Source: Desulfurococcales archaeon (lineage in GTDB: Archaea > Thermoproteota > Thermoprotei_A > Sulfolobales > NBVN01). From it: DNA of 64,000 nucleotides. The position numbers and the translations under genes are program-made. The stretch covers positions 1-64,000 of the forward strand of contig JAGDWD010000004.1 of assembly GCA_023255955.1 (NCBI GenBank). Direction: 5' to 3'. Positions 44,401 to 53,065 of this stretch are shown piece by piece (within the stretch, counting starts at the first letter, position 1; each line of letters opens with the position of its first letter). A model generated the notes under the pieces. That model saw only the letters and a program-made list of their open reading frames with translations. It searched no databases and was not told the DNA's origin.

Positions 44401-44605
44401 TCACTGTTGCTCTGCTAACTGCTAGGCATACAACTAGGCTTAGTTATGGCTACCCTTTCCGTGCCCCTACTAGCGATCTTTCAGTATCAGGCTGGGAATC
44501 ATATTTAGAGCATTCATAAACTTAAAAATCCTGAGGTCAGGCCTCGAGTTTCTTTATCCATGATCTATGCTACTGTTATGTAGCCTTCCTCCAGGGACGT
44601 ACCTG

Positions 44606-45778
44606 CTACCTCTTTAGGTAGTTGTATGCTAGTAGAGCGTGGAGTGCTGTCCCCCTCCACAGAGCGTCTTCATCTACGTCGAACTTGGGGTGGTGGTGTG
44701 GGTAGATAATACCCTTACCCTCGTTTTTAACGCCTAGGGATATGAAGGCTCCGGGTACTTTCTGTAGGTAGAAGGAGAAGTCCTCAGCTCCCATACTCAT
44801 AGGGGCCTCAGCTGTCGGGCCTATCTTAGAGGCAACGCTCAGGACGAAGTCGGCTAGCTCAGGTGTGTTTATGACTGGCGGGTACGTGATTCTCCCTACT
44901 TCTAGTGTGCCCTCACACTCCCAAGCTGCTGCGTAGTGTTTCACTACCTGCTCTATCCTGGTTAAGACCCTATCTCTCAGGGCCATGTCGAAGGTTCTGA
45001 GGGTCCCGTAAATCTCTACTTGGTCCGGTATGACGTTGCTCGCTCTGCTAGCTTCGAACCTAGGTGTTGAGATGACGACCGGGGAGAACGGGTCTACGTT
45101 CCTAGACACTATCTTCTGTATCGCGTTGTATATGTCTACAGCGGGTGCTGTAGGGTCTTTAGTTAGCTCTGGGTGTGCGGCGTGACCTCCCTTCCCCTTT
45201 ATCCTGATCACGAAAGATGTTGATGAAGCGTTCATAGGGCCACGCCTAGTGGCTATAACACCCGACGGAAGTTCTGACCAGACATGTATCCCGAAGATAG
45301 CGTTGACGTCGTCTAGAATCCCCTCCTCTACGATGAGCTTCGCGCCAGCACCTCCCTCCTCAGCGGGCTGGAAGATGAGCTTGACTGTTCCGGGGAGCTC
45401 GTTCTTGACTTCCGCTAACACCTTCGCTGCCCCTAATAGCATAGCGACGTGAGCGTCGTGACCGCAGGCATGCATCTTCCCGGGGATCTTAGACTTGTAT
45501 GGAACGTCGTTCTCCTCTTGAATTGGGAGGGCGTCCATGTCGGCCCTAAGTGCTACCACCTTCCCCTTCCCGGCTTTGAGGACACCGACTACACCGGTCC
45601 TAGCTACTCGGAGAACCTCGAAGCCAGCAGACCTCAGCTCCTCCTCTACAAGCTTCGACGTTCTAACCTCCTCGAAAGCTAGCTCTGGATACATGTGGAT
45701 ATCCCTCCTAGTACGAACCACGTAATCACTGAGAGCTTTAGATAACTCAATAATCTTCAGCTCTACAGTGTCTAACAT
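44606..45778 (-). CDS. M20D-family amidohydrolase (N-acyl amino acid hydrolase-like)
   Basis: A 390-residue metallo-amidohydrolase of the IAA-amino acid hydrolase/aminoacylase group. [14 protein letters not shown] opens the protein. [30 protein letters not shown] (metal cysteine and histidines), [11 protein letters not shown] and [13 protein letters not shown] follow in order. Substrates are N-acyl amino acids or short peptides with blocked ends; carboxypeptidase activity is known in archaeal members. The start is ATG 45778. It fits a peptide-degrading lifestyle, as does the M20 enzyme at 37499. Confidence 0.9.
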   Translation of the reverse strand: MLDTVELKIIELSKALSDYVVRTRRDIHMYPELAFEEVRTSKLVEEELRSAGFEVLRVARTGVVGVLKAGKGKVVALRADMDALPIQEENDVPYKSKIPGKMHACGHDAHVAMLLGAAKVLAEVKNELPGTVKLIFQPAEEGGAGAKLIVEEGILDDVNAIFGIHVWSELPSGVIATRRGPMNASSTSFVIRIKGKGGHAAHPELTKDPTAPAVDIYNAIQKIVSRNVDPFSPVVISTPRFEASRASNVIPDQVEIYGTLRTFDMALRDRVLTRIEQVVKHYAAAWECEGTLEVGRITYPPVINTPELADFVLSVASKIGPTAEAPMSMGAEDFSFYLQKVPGAFISLGVKNEGKGIIYPHHHPKFDVDEDALWRGTALHALLAYNYLKR

Positions 45779-45889
45779 AGCTATACGCCGAGTATAGCAC
45801 CCATTGTAGAGTAAAAAGCTTGTTGTGTGTGTCGCTACTTGGCTGATCGTCTAAGTTTCTAGGCTCGGCTCTGTCTGCGCGTATCTATG

Positions 45890-46024
45890 TCAATTATCCC
45901 GGCCTAAGCAGTGGGACAGTGCTTCGAGCTTGACCAGCTCTAGGTAGGGTTCCGAGTCGTCGGGTTTGACAACCACCCACAACCCGCAGGAACGTCCAAA
46001 ACCCTGCGGGCAGTGCGGGGGTTC
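45890..46024 (-). pseudogene. protein fragment of unknown origin
   Basis: Minus-strand codons from just after TAG 46025-46027 to TGA 45890-45892 are open. The later part reads LWVVVKPDDSEPYLEL then VKLEALSHCLGRDN, which looks like real protein and faintly like the N-terminal strand-helix of THUMP-type RNA methyltransferases. A TTG at 45982 or GTG at 45976 could start a 28-30 residue peptide, but no full gene is present. I treat it as a gene remnant with low certainty. Confidence 0.3.
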
Positions 46025-46095
46025 CTAGACGCGGTGAACAAAATAAACTGATAAGAGAGCATTTAGGGACAGAGAGCATAGTACCTACATGCAGA

Positions 46096-46102
46096 TTTAT
46101 AT
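46096..46102 (+). promoter_or_regulatory. TATA box of the zinc-ribbon gene
   Basis: TTTATAT is centred 27 nt before GTG 46126, predicting a leaderless transcript. Confidence 0.5.
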
Positions 46103-46125
46103 CGGTTCACAACATACTCTACACG

Positions 46126-46329
46126 GTGAAGTGGGTGAATTGCCCGTTTTGTGGTTATGAAGAAAATTTTGCGGTCCTTAAGGAATGGAGGTTCAGGTTC
46201 TACACAGTAAGAAGGGTAAGCTGCCCTAAGTGTGGCGGGGTATTCAATTACTATTTCGGTGTCTCCCCAACCGGGAAGCGCTCGGAATTCTGTATTAGGG
46301 TGAAGCCTAGGTCAAAGACAGCTACCTAA
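46126..46329 (+). CDS. small zinc-ribbon protein
   Basis: A 67-residue protein from GTG 46126. Two CPxCG knuckles (NCPFCGY near the start and SCPKCGG in the middle) form one zinc ribbon. Aromatic and basic residues (KEWRFRFYTVRR) and a basic tail (RVKPRSKTAT) suggest nucleic-acid or protein binding. Short archaeal zinc ribbons of this type are abundant and mostly uncharacterised. The leaderless start fits the TATA box 27 nt upstream. Confidence 0.7.
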   Translation: MKWVNCPFCGYEENFAVLKEWRFRFYTVRRVSCPKCGGVFNYYFGVSPTGKRSEFCIRVKPRSKTAT

Positions 46330-46397
46330 GTAGAATCCTCTTAGGTTATACTACTTTTACGAAATGGAGGTATCGTGACTCGGTAGTAGCTCTCTTC

Positions 46398-46406
46398 TTT
46401 TTATAC
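46398..46406 (+). promoter_or_regulatory. TATA box of the dehydrogenase-aminotransferase pair
   Basis: TTTTTATAC is centred about 23 nt before ATG 46425, predicting a leaderless transcript for the two-gene unit. Confidence 0.5.
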
Positions 46407-46424
46407 CTAATGCCAGACTAGTAT

Positions 46425-47426
46425 ATGGTGAAGTCTTTGGATATGAGGTTAGGCATATACGGTTTCGGAGCTATTGGTAGGCTAGCTGCGAGGCTAGCTC
46501 TTGATAGGGGCTACGAAATCGTAGCCGTTGTCGATATAGATAAGAGGATCGTCGGTAAGGACGTGGGGGAGCTTCTAGGTATCGGGGATCTAGGCGTGAA
46601 GGTGTCTACAGACGTGGGGGAGCTTGCTGATGCTGATGTAGTGCTCCACGCTACAGGGTCCTACCTGGATAAGGTCTTCGACCAGATAGTATCTGTCTTG
46701 AGGATGGGGGTCAGCGTAGTCTCCACATGCGAGACCCTATCCTACCCATACTACAGGTACCCGGTACTAGCACTCAAACTAGACGAGATAGCTAAGGCCT
46801 ACGGATCTGTTGTTATAGGGACAGGAATAAACCCGGGCTTCCTCCTAGATACCCTCGTAGCTGTCCTCGCAGCCTCGACACCCTACGTAAGGAGGGTGAG
46901 AGCTACTAGGAGCTTAGACGCTGCGAAGAGGCGTGAACCGTTTAGGAAGAAGATAGGTGTTGGTGAGGACCCCAAGGTAGTTGAGGAGAGATTAGCGAGG
47001 GGGGAGATAACTGGTCATGTAGGATACGCTGAGTCTGTGTATTTAATAGCTCATGCGGGGGACCTTAACCTAACTAAGGTAGTTGAGTGGCAGGGTGTTG
47101 TACCAGCTGAGTCAGATATCGAGTCTAGCGGTATAAAGGTTGAGAAAGGTAGGAACAGAGGTGCTAGAGGATACGGAGCTGGGTTTGTGGGTGATAGGGA
47201 GGTAATAAGGGTAGAGTTCGAGGCGTACGTCGGGGCACCAGAGTTCGAGGAGGTGGAGATTGAGAGTAAGGACTTCACGATTAAGTGGAGGAGTACTGGA
47301 ACCCCAGGCGATATCGGTACGGTATCCGTAGCTCTTAACGTCGCCGAGAAGGTCCCGTATATGATTCCAGGACTTAGACTGATGACGGATTTACTGCCGT
47401 TTAAGATAGTGTTTACCCGGGACTGA
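46425..47426 (+). CDS. DapB-like NAD(P)-dependent dehydrogenase
   Basis: A 333-residue oxidoreductase with the Rossmann start RLGIYGFGAIGRLAARLAL and DVVLHATGSYLD. GTGINPGFLLDTL and VRATRSLDAAKRREPFRKKIG match the dihydrodipicolinate-reductase-like family that includes 2,4-diaminopentanoate dehydrogenase. ATG 46425 fits a leaderless mRNA; ATG 46443 is possible. It lies 2 bp before a class III aminotransferase, so the pair probably handles one amino acid or amine. The substrate is unknown, and lysine biosynthesis is unlikely without other dap genes. Confidence 0.7.
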   Translation: MVKSLDMRLGIYGFGAIGRLAARLALDRGYEIVAVVDIDKRIVGKDVGELLGIGDLGVKVSTDVGELADADVVLHATGSYLDKVFDQIVSVLRMGVSVVSTCETLSYPYYRYPVLALKLDEIAKAYGSVVIGTGINPGFLLDTLVAVLAASTPYVRRVRATRSLDAAKRREPFRKKIGVGEDPKVVEERLARGEITGHVGYAESVYLIAHAGDLNLTKVVEWQGVVPAESDIESSGIKVEKGRNRGARGYGAGFVGDREVIRVEFEAYVGAPEFEEVEIESKDFTIKWRSTGTPGDIGTVSVALNVAEKVPYMIPGLRLMTDLLPFKIVFTRD

Positions 47427-47428
47427 AC

Positions 47429-48796
47429 ATGGTTGACTTCTCGAAGGTTGATAGCAGGGCTGAGGAGCTGGCAAGGAGCCTGGAGCAGAAGTACTTAGAG
47501 AGAACTAGGAGGAGTAGGGAGCTCTTTGAGAAGTCCAAGAAGGTACTACCTGGTGGAGTTACATACGCTATTAGGTACTTCAAGCCGTACCCGCTCTTCA
47601 TATCCAAGGCTGAGGGTACTAGAGTCTGGGACGTAGACGGCAACGAGTACGTAGACTACTGGATGGGGCACGGAACACATATACTGGGTCACGCACCTAG
47701 GTTCGTGCTGGAAGCCGTAGCTGAGGCTATGAAGGGAGGTACTCACCTAGGCTATGAGAACCCTTACGCAGTCGAGTACTCCGAGCTCCTTACCAAGGTC
47801 GTGCCCGGGCTTGAGTTACTGAGGTTCACTAACAGCGGTACCGAGGCTAACATGTATGTTGCGAGACTTGTTAGAGCATACACGAAGAGGAAATACATCA
47901 TCAAAGTCGAGGGAGGTTGGCATGGAGGTTACGACATCCTCCATACGGCTGTATCCCCACCGTTCGTAGGACCGGAGTCTGCCGGCCTACCAGAGGAATT
48001 CATAAGGTACACCATAGCGGTACCGTACAACGATGTAGACTCCATAGAGGAGGCCCTCAAGAAGTACCCAGCAGCCGCAGTGATAGTGGAGCCAGTTCTC
48101 GGAGCTGGTGGCTGTATAGAGCCTCTCGGTAACTACCTGAAGGAACTGCGCGAGCTCACCTACCGATACGGATCCCTACTCGTCTTCGACGAGGTTATAA
48201 CCGGCTTCAGGCTAGCACCCGGAGGTGGGCAGGAGTTCTTCAATGTTAAGGCAGATCTCGTAGTTCTAGGTAAGGTAATAGGCGGAGGTTTTGCCGGTGC
48301 CGGTGCTTTCGGAGGGAGGTCAGAGATAATGGAGTTACTGGACCACCTAAAGTACCCTGATCCTAGGTCGAGGCCGTTCCATGGAGGCACCTTCGTCGGG
48401 AACCCGGTTAACATGGTTGCTGGGTATACGTTAGTTAAGTATCTCCACGAGAACAGGTCTCTATATGAGAATGCGAATAGTTTGTGGGCTGAGTTCAGGA
48501 GGTCTGTGGATAGAGTCTGCGAGGAGTTCGGTAGGATATGCTGGACTACCGGTGCTGGGACAATGACTGGGATACACTTCACGAGAGTTAGGCCTAGGAA
48601 CGTTAGGGAGGCCTACGAGCTTAGGTTGGGTAAGCATGTGGAACACGTTTACCACCTCTACTCCAGGCTCAACAACATTCTGTACATCAGTGAGAAGCTC
48701 ATACACTTACTACCATCCCTAACACACTCAAAGGAGGAGATAGACCTCTTCACAAAGACATTTACGAGTTTTCTGGCAGATATAACTAAGGGTTAG
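47429..48796 (+). CDS. class III aminotransferase (glutamate-1-semialdehyde aminomutase-like)
   Basis: A 455-residue PLP enzyme. The order VWDVDGNEYVDYWMGHGTHILGH, FTNSGTEANMYVARL, GGWHGGYD and VFDEVITGFRLAPGG matches class III enzymes, with the PLP lysine in LVVLGKVIGGGFAGAGAFGG. Similarity is closest to glutamate-1-semialdehyde 2,1-aminomutase. No haem-pathway gene is nearby and it pairs with a DapB-like dehydrogenase, so a different transamination or isomerisation, perhaps in amino acid breakdown, is likely. ATG 47429, 2 bp after the previous stop. Confidence 0.82.
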   Translation: MVDFSKVDSRAEELARSLEQKYLERTRRSRELFEKSKKVLPGGVTYAIRYFKPYPLFISKAEGTRVWDVDGNEYVDYWMGHGTHILGHAPRFVLEAVAEAMKGGTHLGYENPYAVEYSELLTKVVPGLELLRFTNSGTEANMYVARLVRAYTKRKYIIKVEGGWHGGYDILHTAVSPPFVGPESAGLPEEFIRYTIAVPYNDVDSIEEALKKYPAAAVIVEPVLGAGGCIEPLGNYLKELRELTYRYGSLLVFDEVITGFRLAPGGGQEFFNVKADLVVLGKVIGGGFAGAGAFGGRSEIMELLDHLKYPDPRSRPFHGGTFVGNPVNMVAGYTLVKYLHENRSLYENANSLWAEFRRSVDRVCEEFGRICWTTGAGTMTGIHFTRVRPRNVREAYELRLGKHVEHVYHLYSRLNNILYISEKLIHLLPSLTHSKEEIDLFTKTFTSFLADITKG

Positions 48797-48815
48797 AAGA
48801 CCTTACATTACGATT

Positions 48816-49910
48816 CTACGGTGCTTTTCCCTCATACTCTAAGTACCCTTGGAGGGTGCTAATCATAGCTAAGACCTTGATCTCCACCTTACCGCCCAAC
48901 ATCTCGAGAAGCTTCTTCCGCACTTCCTCAGCTAGCTCCCTCGGTATCCTCCAGTACATCTCAGGGTTTAAATCAGCTATCCGGTTGTGTGGTACTATTA
49001 CCTCGAGTTTCATTGATAGAGACCCCCTCCGTAGCTTATAGTCTATATCCTCGACGTAGAATCCCTTCTTAAGGCATATCTCAGCCACCGTAGCGACAAC
49101 CTTCATAGCATCGGGAGAGTCGAAGTTCAGAGTTACGCGGGGTCCTACAGGAAATATTGTTGGGAGAGTCGCTCTACTCTCTGAGACAAGCTCAATTCTC
49201 CTAACATATAGCCCTCTACCGGATAGTACCTTCACCGCGGCCAGCACCAGGCTCAGTGGATAGCGCTGTGCCCCAGTCCAAGAAGCTCTAACTACTGCCC
49301 TATCCTTCTCGATGTCTATGGATGCTGAGGATACTGGAAGGTTAAGTTCTCCAATCAAATCAATTAGCTCCCCACCTAGATCCTTCGATATCTTCGGTAC
49401 CTCCCTAGGCGGGGTCGGAGTGGGGGCTTCAACAGGAGGTATCTTCGGTGCTTCCTTAGGTACCTCCTTAGGAGGAGTCGGAGTGGGTACCTCAACAGGA
49501 GGCCGAGCTCTCGAACTCTCCTCAATTAACCTGGTCAGCTCCGGATACCTCGAAATAAGCTCCTCAAGAGGTATCTCATAGGCGGAGATCTTGCCCCCAC
49601 CCACATTTAAGCGTGCCAGGAGTTCCTTGAGGGATGTCCTACCTGAAGACTCTACATTCCCAACTTTAGAGTACGCGGCAATGACTCCACCTCCATATAT
49701 GAGCAGGCTTCCTTCAACATTATCTGTTGTTATCCGAGCTAGGCAAGTCTTCCCGCGGCAGACGTCTCTAAGAACTTCCAGAAGGTTTTCAGCGGGTAGG
49801 AGGTCTCTCGAGAGGATTAGTTTACCGCTTCTGAGAGCTAGGAACCTCAGCGACATCTCGTCGATAACCCTACTCACAGTATCGATTATGTCCTCAGTCA
49901 ATATCGGCAC
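48816..49910 (-). CDS. two-domain protein with proline-rich linker, function unknown
   Basis: A 364-residue protein. Residues 1 to about 130 have the alternating helix-strand look of a longin/roadblock-like module. A linker near 140-170 repeats PTPTPP(K/R)EVPK twice. The C-terminal half begins LGGELIDLIGELNLPVSSAS and is a mixed alpha/beta domain ending KVLAMISTLQGYLEYEG. There is no signal peptide or membrane helix. I recognise no family. It stands alone, convergent with the aminotransferase. Confidence 0.65.
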   Translation of the reverse strand: MPILTEDIIDTVSRVIDEMSLRFLALRSGKLILSRDLLPAENLLEVLRDVCRGKTCLARITTDNVEGSLLIYGGGVIAAYSKVGNVESSGRTSLKELLARLNVGGGKISAYEIPLEELISRYPELTRLIEESSRARPPVEVPTPTPPKEVPKEAPKIPPVEAPTPTPPREVPKISKDLGGELIDLIGELNLPVSSASIDIEKDRAVVRASWTGAQRYPLSLVLAAVKVLSGRGLYVRRIELVSESRATLPTIFPVGPRVTLNFDSPDAMKVVATVAEICLKKGFYVEDIDYKLRRGSLSMKLEVIVPHNRIADLNPEMYWRIPRELAEEVRKKLLEMLGGKVEIKVLAMISTLQGYLEYEGKAP

Positions 49911-49973
49911 ACCAGATAAGAACTAGTAAGAGGTAATTAAATCCTAGCTACTCTCCACGTATTTCTCTAGTAG

Positions 49974-50600
49974 TCACTTCGGCTCTTGGCTACCTAGGTA
50001 GTACCTCAGGGACATCTTCAATATCCGGGAAATGGGGGCTCTCACACCGAGTTTCCTAGCTAAGGCTATAGATGTTTTGAGGAGCTCCTCCTCACTCACC
50101 TTCCTACTACCAAGCTCTCTATAGGCAAGAGCGACGAGCGTCTCAACAATAGACCACGGATAGAATATCCACACCCACCTATTCAACCTCTCCGCGAAGT
50201 AGTCAGGGATTATCACCGAGTTAGGTTTGAGGTGTAGGACAGCTGACCGCACTTCAGCGGGTCCGAGCTTGAGTAGCTCCTTGACCGCAACGTCGAGGGT
50301 CTTTCCGGTATCTGCTACCTCATCTACCACTAGCACTTTCTTTCCCTCGATCTTACCTTGAGGAAGTTGCTCTACGACGGGGACAGAGTACACCTCCTCA
50401 GCTATACCCCAGTGCTTGACTCTGAGCGCGTAGAAGGAGTCTACGTTCAGTATATCACTCACTATGAGTGCGGGAACAACCCCACCCCTCATAATGGAGA
50501 CTATGACATCCGGCTTGTAGCCGGAGTCGACAACCTCTTTAGCTAACTTATAGCATAGTTTTATTGCCTCGCCCCACGTTACGTACCTTACCTCTACCAC
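49974..50600 (-). CDS. purine phosphoribosyltransferase-like protein
   Basis: A type I phosphoribosyltransferase of 208 residues from GTG 50600. The PRPP-binding loop VLVVDEVADTGKTLD is clear, preceded by VIVSIMRGGVVPAL. It resembles archaeal hypoxanthine/xanthine-guanine phosphoribosyltransferases that salvage purines to IMP, XMP or GMP. The frame begins at TTG 50633, but a TATA-like AAAATATAGC at about 50616-50624 puts transcription at the GTG, so the shorter form is favoured. Divergent from GMP synthase, which fits purine metabolism. Confidence 0.8.
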   Translation of the reverse strand: MVEVRYVTWGEAIKLCYKLAKEVVDSGYKPDVIVSIMRGGVVPALIVSDILNVDSFYALRVKHWGIAEEVYSVPVVEQLPQGKIEGKKVLVVDEVADTGKTLDVAVKELLKLGPAEVRSAVLHLKPNSVIIPDYFAERLNRWVWIFYPWSIVETLVALAYRELGSRKVSEEELLKTSIALARKLGVRAPISRILKMSLRYYLGSQEPK

Positions 50601-50711
50601 GCCGACCCCATTGAAAGCTATATTTTTACTCAATTAAATCCACTAATCTATTTTGGTAGCTCTCAGCATACGTACTTATTTTAGCTGAGTTAAAATACTG
50701 TCGGTGAGATC

Positions 50712-51821
50712 GTGGTTGACGTAGCTAGATTTGTTGAAAGCACGTTAAAGGAGCTGAGGGAGAGCTACGGGAGAGCTAGATCAGTACTAGCAGCAGTTAG
50801 TGGAGGTGTAGATAGCGTTACATCAGCTGTTCTAGCTAGGATGGCCCTGGGAGACATAGTTAGAGTAGTCTTCATAGACACAGGGTTCATGAGGGCTGGT
50901 GAGGGGGAGAGAGTAAAGAAGTTGCTAACCGGTCTTCTAGATGTCGAGCTGGTTGACAGGTCTCAAAGGTTTTACAGCTCCCTGCTGGGACTGGAAGATG
51001 CTGAGCAGAAGAGGCTGGTCTTCAGGGACGTTTTCTATAGGGTTCTGGGTGAGCTAGTCAGCTCCTATGGCTGTGACTACCTAGTTCAGGGAACTATAAA
51101 GGCTGATATAGTTGAGACTGTGGGTAAGGTTAAGACACAGCATAACGTCTTGACTGAGGAGCTCCAGAAGACCTACGGTGTTAAGGTGATAGAACCTCTC
51201 AGAGATCTATACAAGAATGAGGTTAGGGAGGTTGCTAGGTATTTGGGGATACCTAAGGAGATTGTTGAGAGACAGCCGTTCCCAGGTCCGGGACTCCTAG
51301 TAAGGACTGTCGGTAGGTTCACTCTTGATAAGCTGGAGGTAGTCCGCAGAGCTACGGAGGTGGTAGAATCTCTACTAGAGGGTGTCGGAGCTAGCCAGTA
51401 TTTCGCGGCAGCGTGGGAGCTGGAGTTAGGTACTGAGAGGGAGGTATGTCTTAGACCTGGGAGATGTGTTAGGGCGCGGTTCTTCAAGGTACCGGCGACA
51501 GGAGTTATGGAGGGTAGGAGAGTCTATAAGCCGGTAGCCCTCCTTAGGGAATATCCGGAGCTAAGCGCAGAGGAGCTCACGGAGATGGTTAATAAGGTCA
51601 ATGCGTCCAGATTCGTCCTCCTGCTATCTGAAGGTGGTAGAGGTAAGTACTTCGTCTCCGTGAGAGCTGTGAGAACCGAGGACTTCATAACAGCTGAGGT
51701 AGTTTACCCACCTAAGAACCTACTTGAGGAGATAGCCCGTAAGTTACTTGAGATAGAGGGTGTCGCCGCGGTAGGCTTCGACATAACTCCGAAGCCCCCA
51801 GCAACTATAGAGTACGAGTGA
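50712..51821 (+). CDS. guaAB: GMP synthase, ATP-pyrophosphatase subunit
   Basis: A 369-residue synthetase subunit that aminates XMP to GMP. The PP-loop SGGVDS is at residues 30-35. QGTIKADIVETVGKVKTQHN, LRDLYKNEVREVARYLG and RQPFPGPGLLVR are highly conserved in GuaA, and the dimerisation domain ends KPPATIEYE as the family does. As in most archaea the glutaminase is a separate chain, not found in this window. GTG 50712 with GGTGAG close ahead. Divergent from the phosphoribosyltransferase. Confidence 0.92.
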   Translation: MVDVARFVESTLKELRESYGRARSVLAAVSGGVDSVTSAVLARMALGDIVRVVFIDTGFMRAGEGERVKKLLTGLLDVELVDRSQRFYSSLLGLEDAEQKRLVFRDVFYRVLGELVSSYGCDYLVQGTIKADIVETVGKVKTQHNVLTEELQKTYGVKVIEPLRDLYKNEVREVARYLGIPKEIVERQPFPGPGLLVRTVGRFTLDKLEVVRRATEVVESLLEGVGASQYFAAAWELELGTEREVCLRPGRCVRARFFKVPATGVMEGRRVYKPVALLREYPELSAEELTEMVNKVNASRFVLLLSEGGRGKYFVSVRAVRTEDFITAEVVYPPKNLLEEIARKLLEIEGVAAVGFDITPKPPATIEYE

Positions 51822-51826
51822 GACCG

Positions 51827-52930
51827 CTACAGAACTAGGGAATATATCTTTGCTGGTAGCCCGCCATGCATTACCCTCCGAGAATGCTCCAACTTAATCC
51901 CCAACTTCTCACACGCCTCCTCAAACTGACTCATCGAAGCTGTTATAGCTACAAGCCTAACCCCACTGTAAACCTCCCTTAGGGTCTTAAGTAGGGACTC
52001 GTAAAACAGCCCAATCTTCTTAAGATTGTGGGACCTCATCCCGTAGGGTGGATTAGTCACTATAAGCTCTACGTTCAGTTCTCTATGGCTCTCCACCCTC
52101 GTTGAGTCTCGGTTTAGGAAGCTTATGGTGTTAAGAACCCTAGCTGACTTAGCGTTCTCTACAGCACCCTTAAGGTGTTTAGGGCTTATCTCCATGCAGC
52201 ATATTTCGTAAACTGACGGGTCCACCCTCTCTAGAAGTTTCAAAGCCTCCTCCCGCTCAGTTGCTGGGTCGTGTAGTGGTAGTTTCCTGTAGGTGTATCC
52301 GTACCTAAAGATGAGTAGTGGGTACTTTCTAGCTGAGTGAGCAGCCTCTATGGGGATGGTTGCCCCACCGCAGAGGGGGTCGAGTAGCGGCTGCCCTCCA
52401 TACCTACCTATCCTCAACATCGCGGCTGCTATGGTGGTTTTAAGTGCTGCGGGGTGGTTGTAGACTCGATACCATCTCCTATGTAGGGACTCCCCGGTAG
52501 TGTTCACGCCTATTAGGACCTCGTTGAATCTGATGAAGACAACTATCTCGATGTCTGGATTGGTCAGGTTGACCTTCAGCCTGGTAGACCTTGAGCTAAG
52601 GTACGACTCTATAACTGCCTGCCCAACCACCCTCCTAACGTCTATACTAGTAAAGTTGTGGTTGCCCAACCTCTCTGACCTCACAGCGAAGGTATTCCAC
52701 GGGTTGATGATCTCAGTGTAGTCGATGGACTTAGCTATCCTGTAGATATCCTCTAAGGACTCGAACTCCTCTCTAGCAAGAAGTAGGTACAGCTTGTTCA
52801 CAGTCCTAGCACTAAAGTTCAGAGAGTACATAGCCTCAATACCTGCCTTAAAGAAGACCTTACCTGCCTCAACAGACTCGACAACTACCTTAGAGATTTC
52901 CTCAAGTTCTGACCTAGCTACATCCTCCAA
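51827..52930 (-). CDS. THUMP-domain tRNA (guanine-N2)-methyltransferase, Trm14-like
   Basis: A 367-residue RNA methyltransferase. The N-terminal THUMP region leads to a Rossmann-fold domain with DPLCGGATIPIEAA (SAM binding) and the catalytic NPPYGMR, typical of N2-guanine methylation; archaeal Trm14 acts at tRNA position 6. TTG 52930 is the first canonical start, giving MEDVARSELEE. The conserved beginning, RWFTTVPLGLEDVA, extends at least ten codons further upstream in frame, where no ATG, GTG or TTG is found. CTG 52960 is one possible start. Convergent with GMP synthase at a 5-bp gap. Confidence 0.85.
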   Translation of the reverse strand: MEDVARSELEEISKVVVESVEAGKVFFKAGIEAMYSLNFSARTVNKLYLLLAREEFESLEDIYRIAKSIDYTEIINPWNTFAVRSERLGNHNFTSIDVRRVVGQAVIESYLSSRSTRLKVNLTNPDIEIVVFIRFNEVLIGVNTTGESLHRRWYRVYNHPAALKTTIAAAMLRIGRYGGQPLLDPLCGGATIPIEAAHSARKYPLLIFRYGYTYRKLPLHDPATEREEALKLLERVDPSVYEICCMEISPKHLKGAVENAKSARVLNTISFLNRDSTRVESHRELNVELIVTNPPYGMRSHNLKKIGLFYESLLKTLREVYSGVRLVAITASMSQFEEACEKLGIKLEHSRRVMHGGLPAKIYSLVL

Positions 52931-53065
52931 GCCCAGCGGGACTGTAGTGAACCACCTCAGAGCTCTACTCCCAAAAAGAACTGGAGATAGCAGCTTTACA
53001 TAAGAGCCCGCTTTGGGAGTGATTATTAAAACTTCGATTGTTCTAACTATGGGTGAATTAGGGGA

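Larger units (their letters stand above)
43720..44605. other. 886-bp intergenic region with structured elements
   Basis: No protein gene is supported. The interval holds a GC-rich element at 43981-44190 and a possible RNA gene at 44311-44400, both listed separately. The remaining flanks are AT-rich without recognisable features. Confidence 0.5.
45779..46125. other. intergenic interval with one protein fragment
   Basis: The gap between the amidohydrolase and the zinc-ribbon gene contains a coding-like minus-strand fragment (45890-46024) and the TATA box of the next gene. I see nothing else. Confidence 0.4.
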
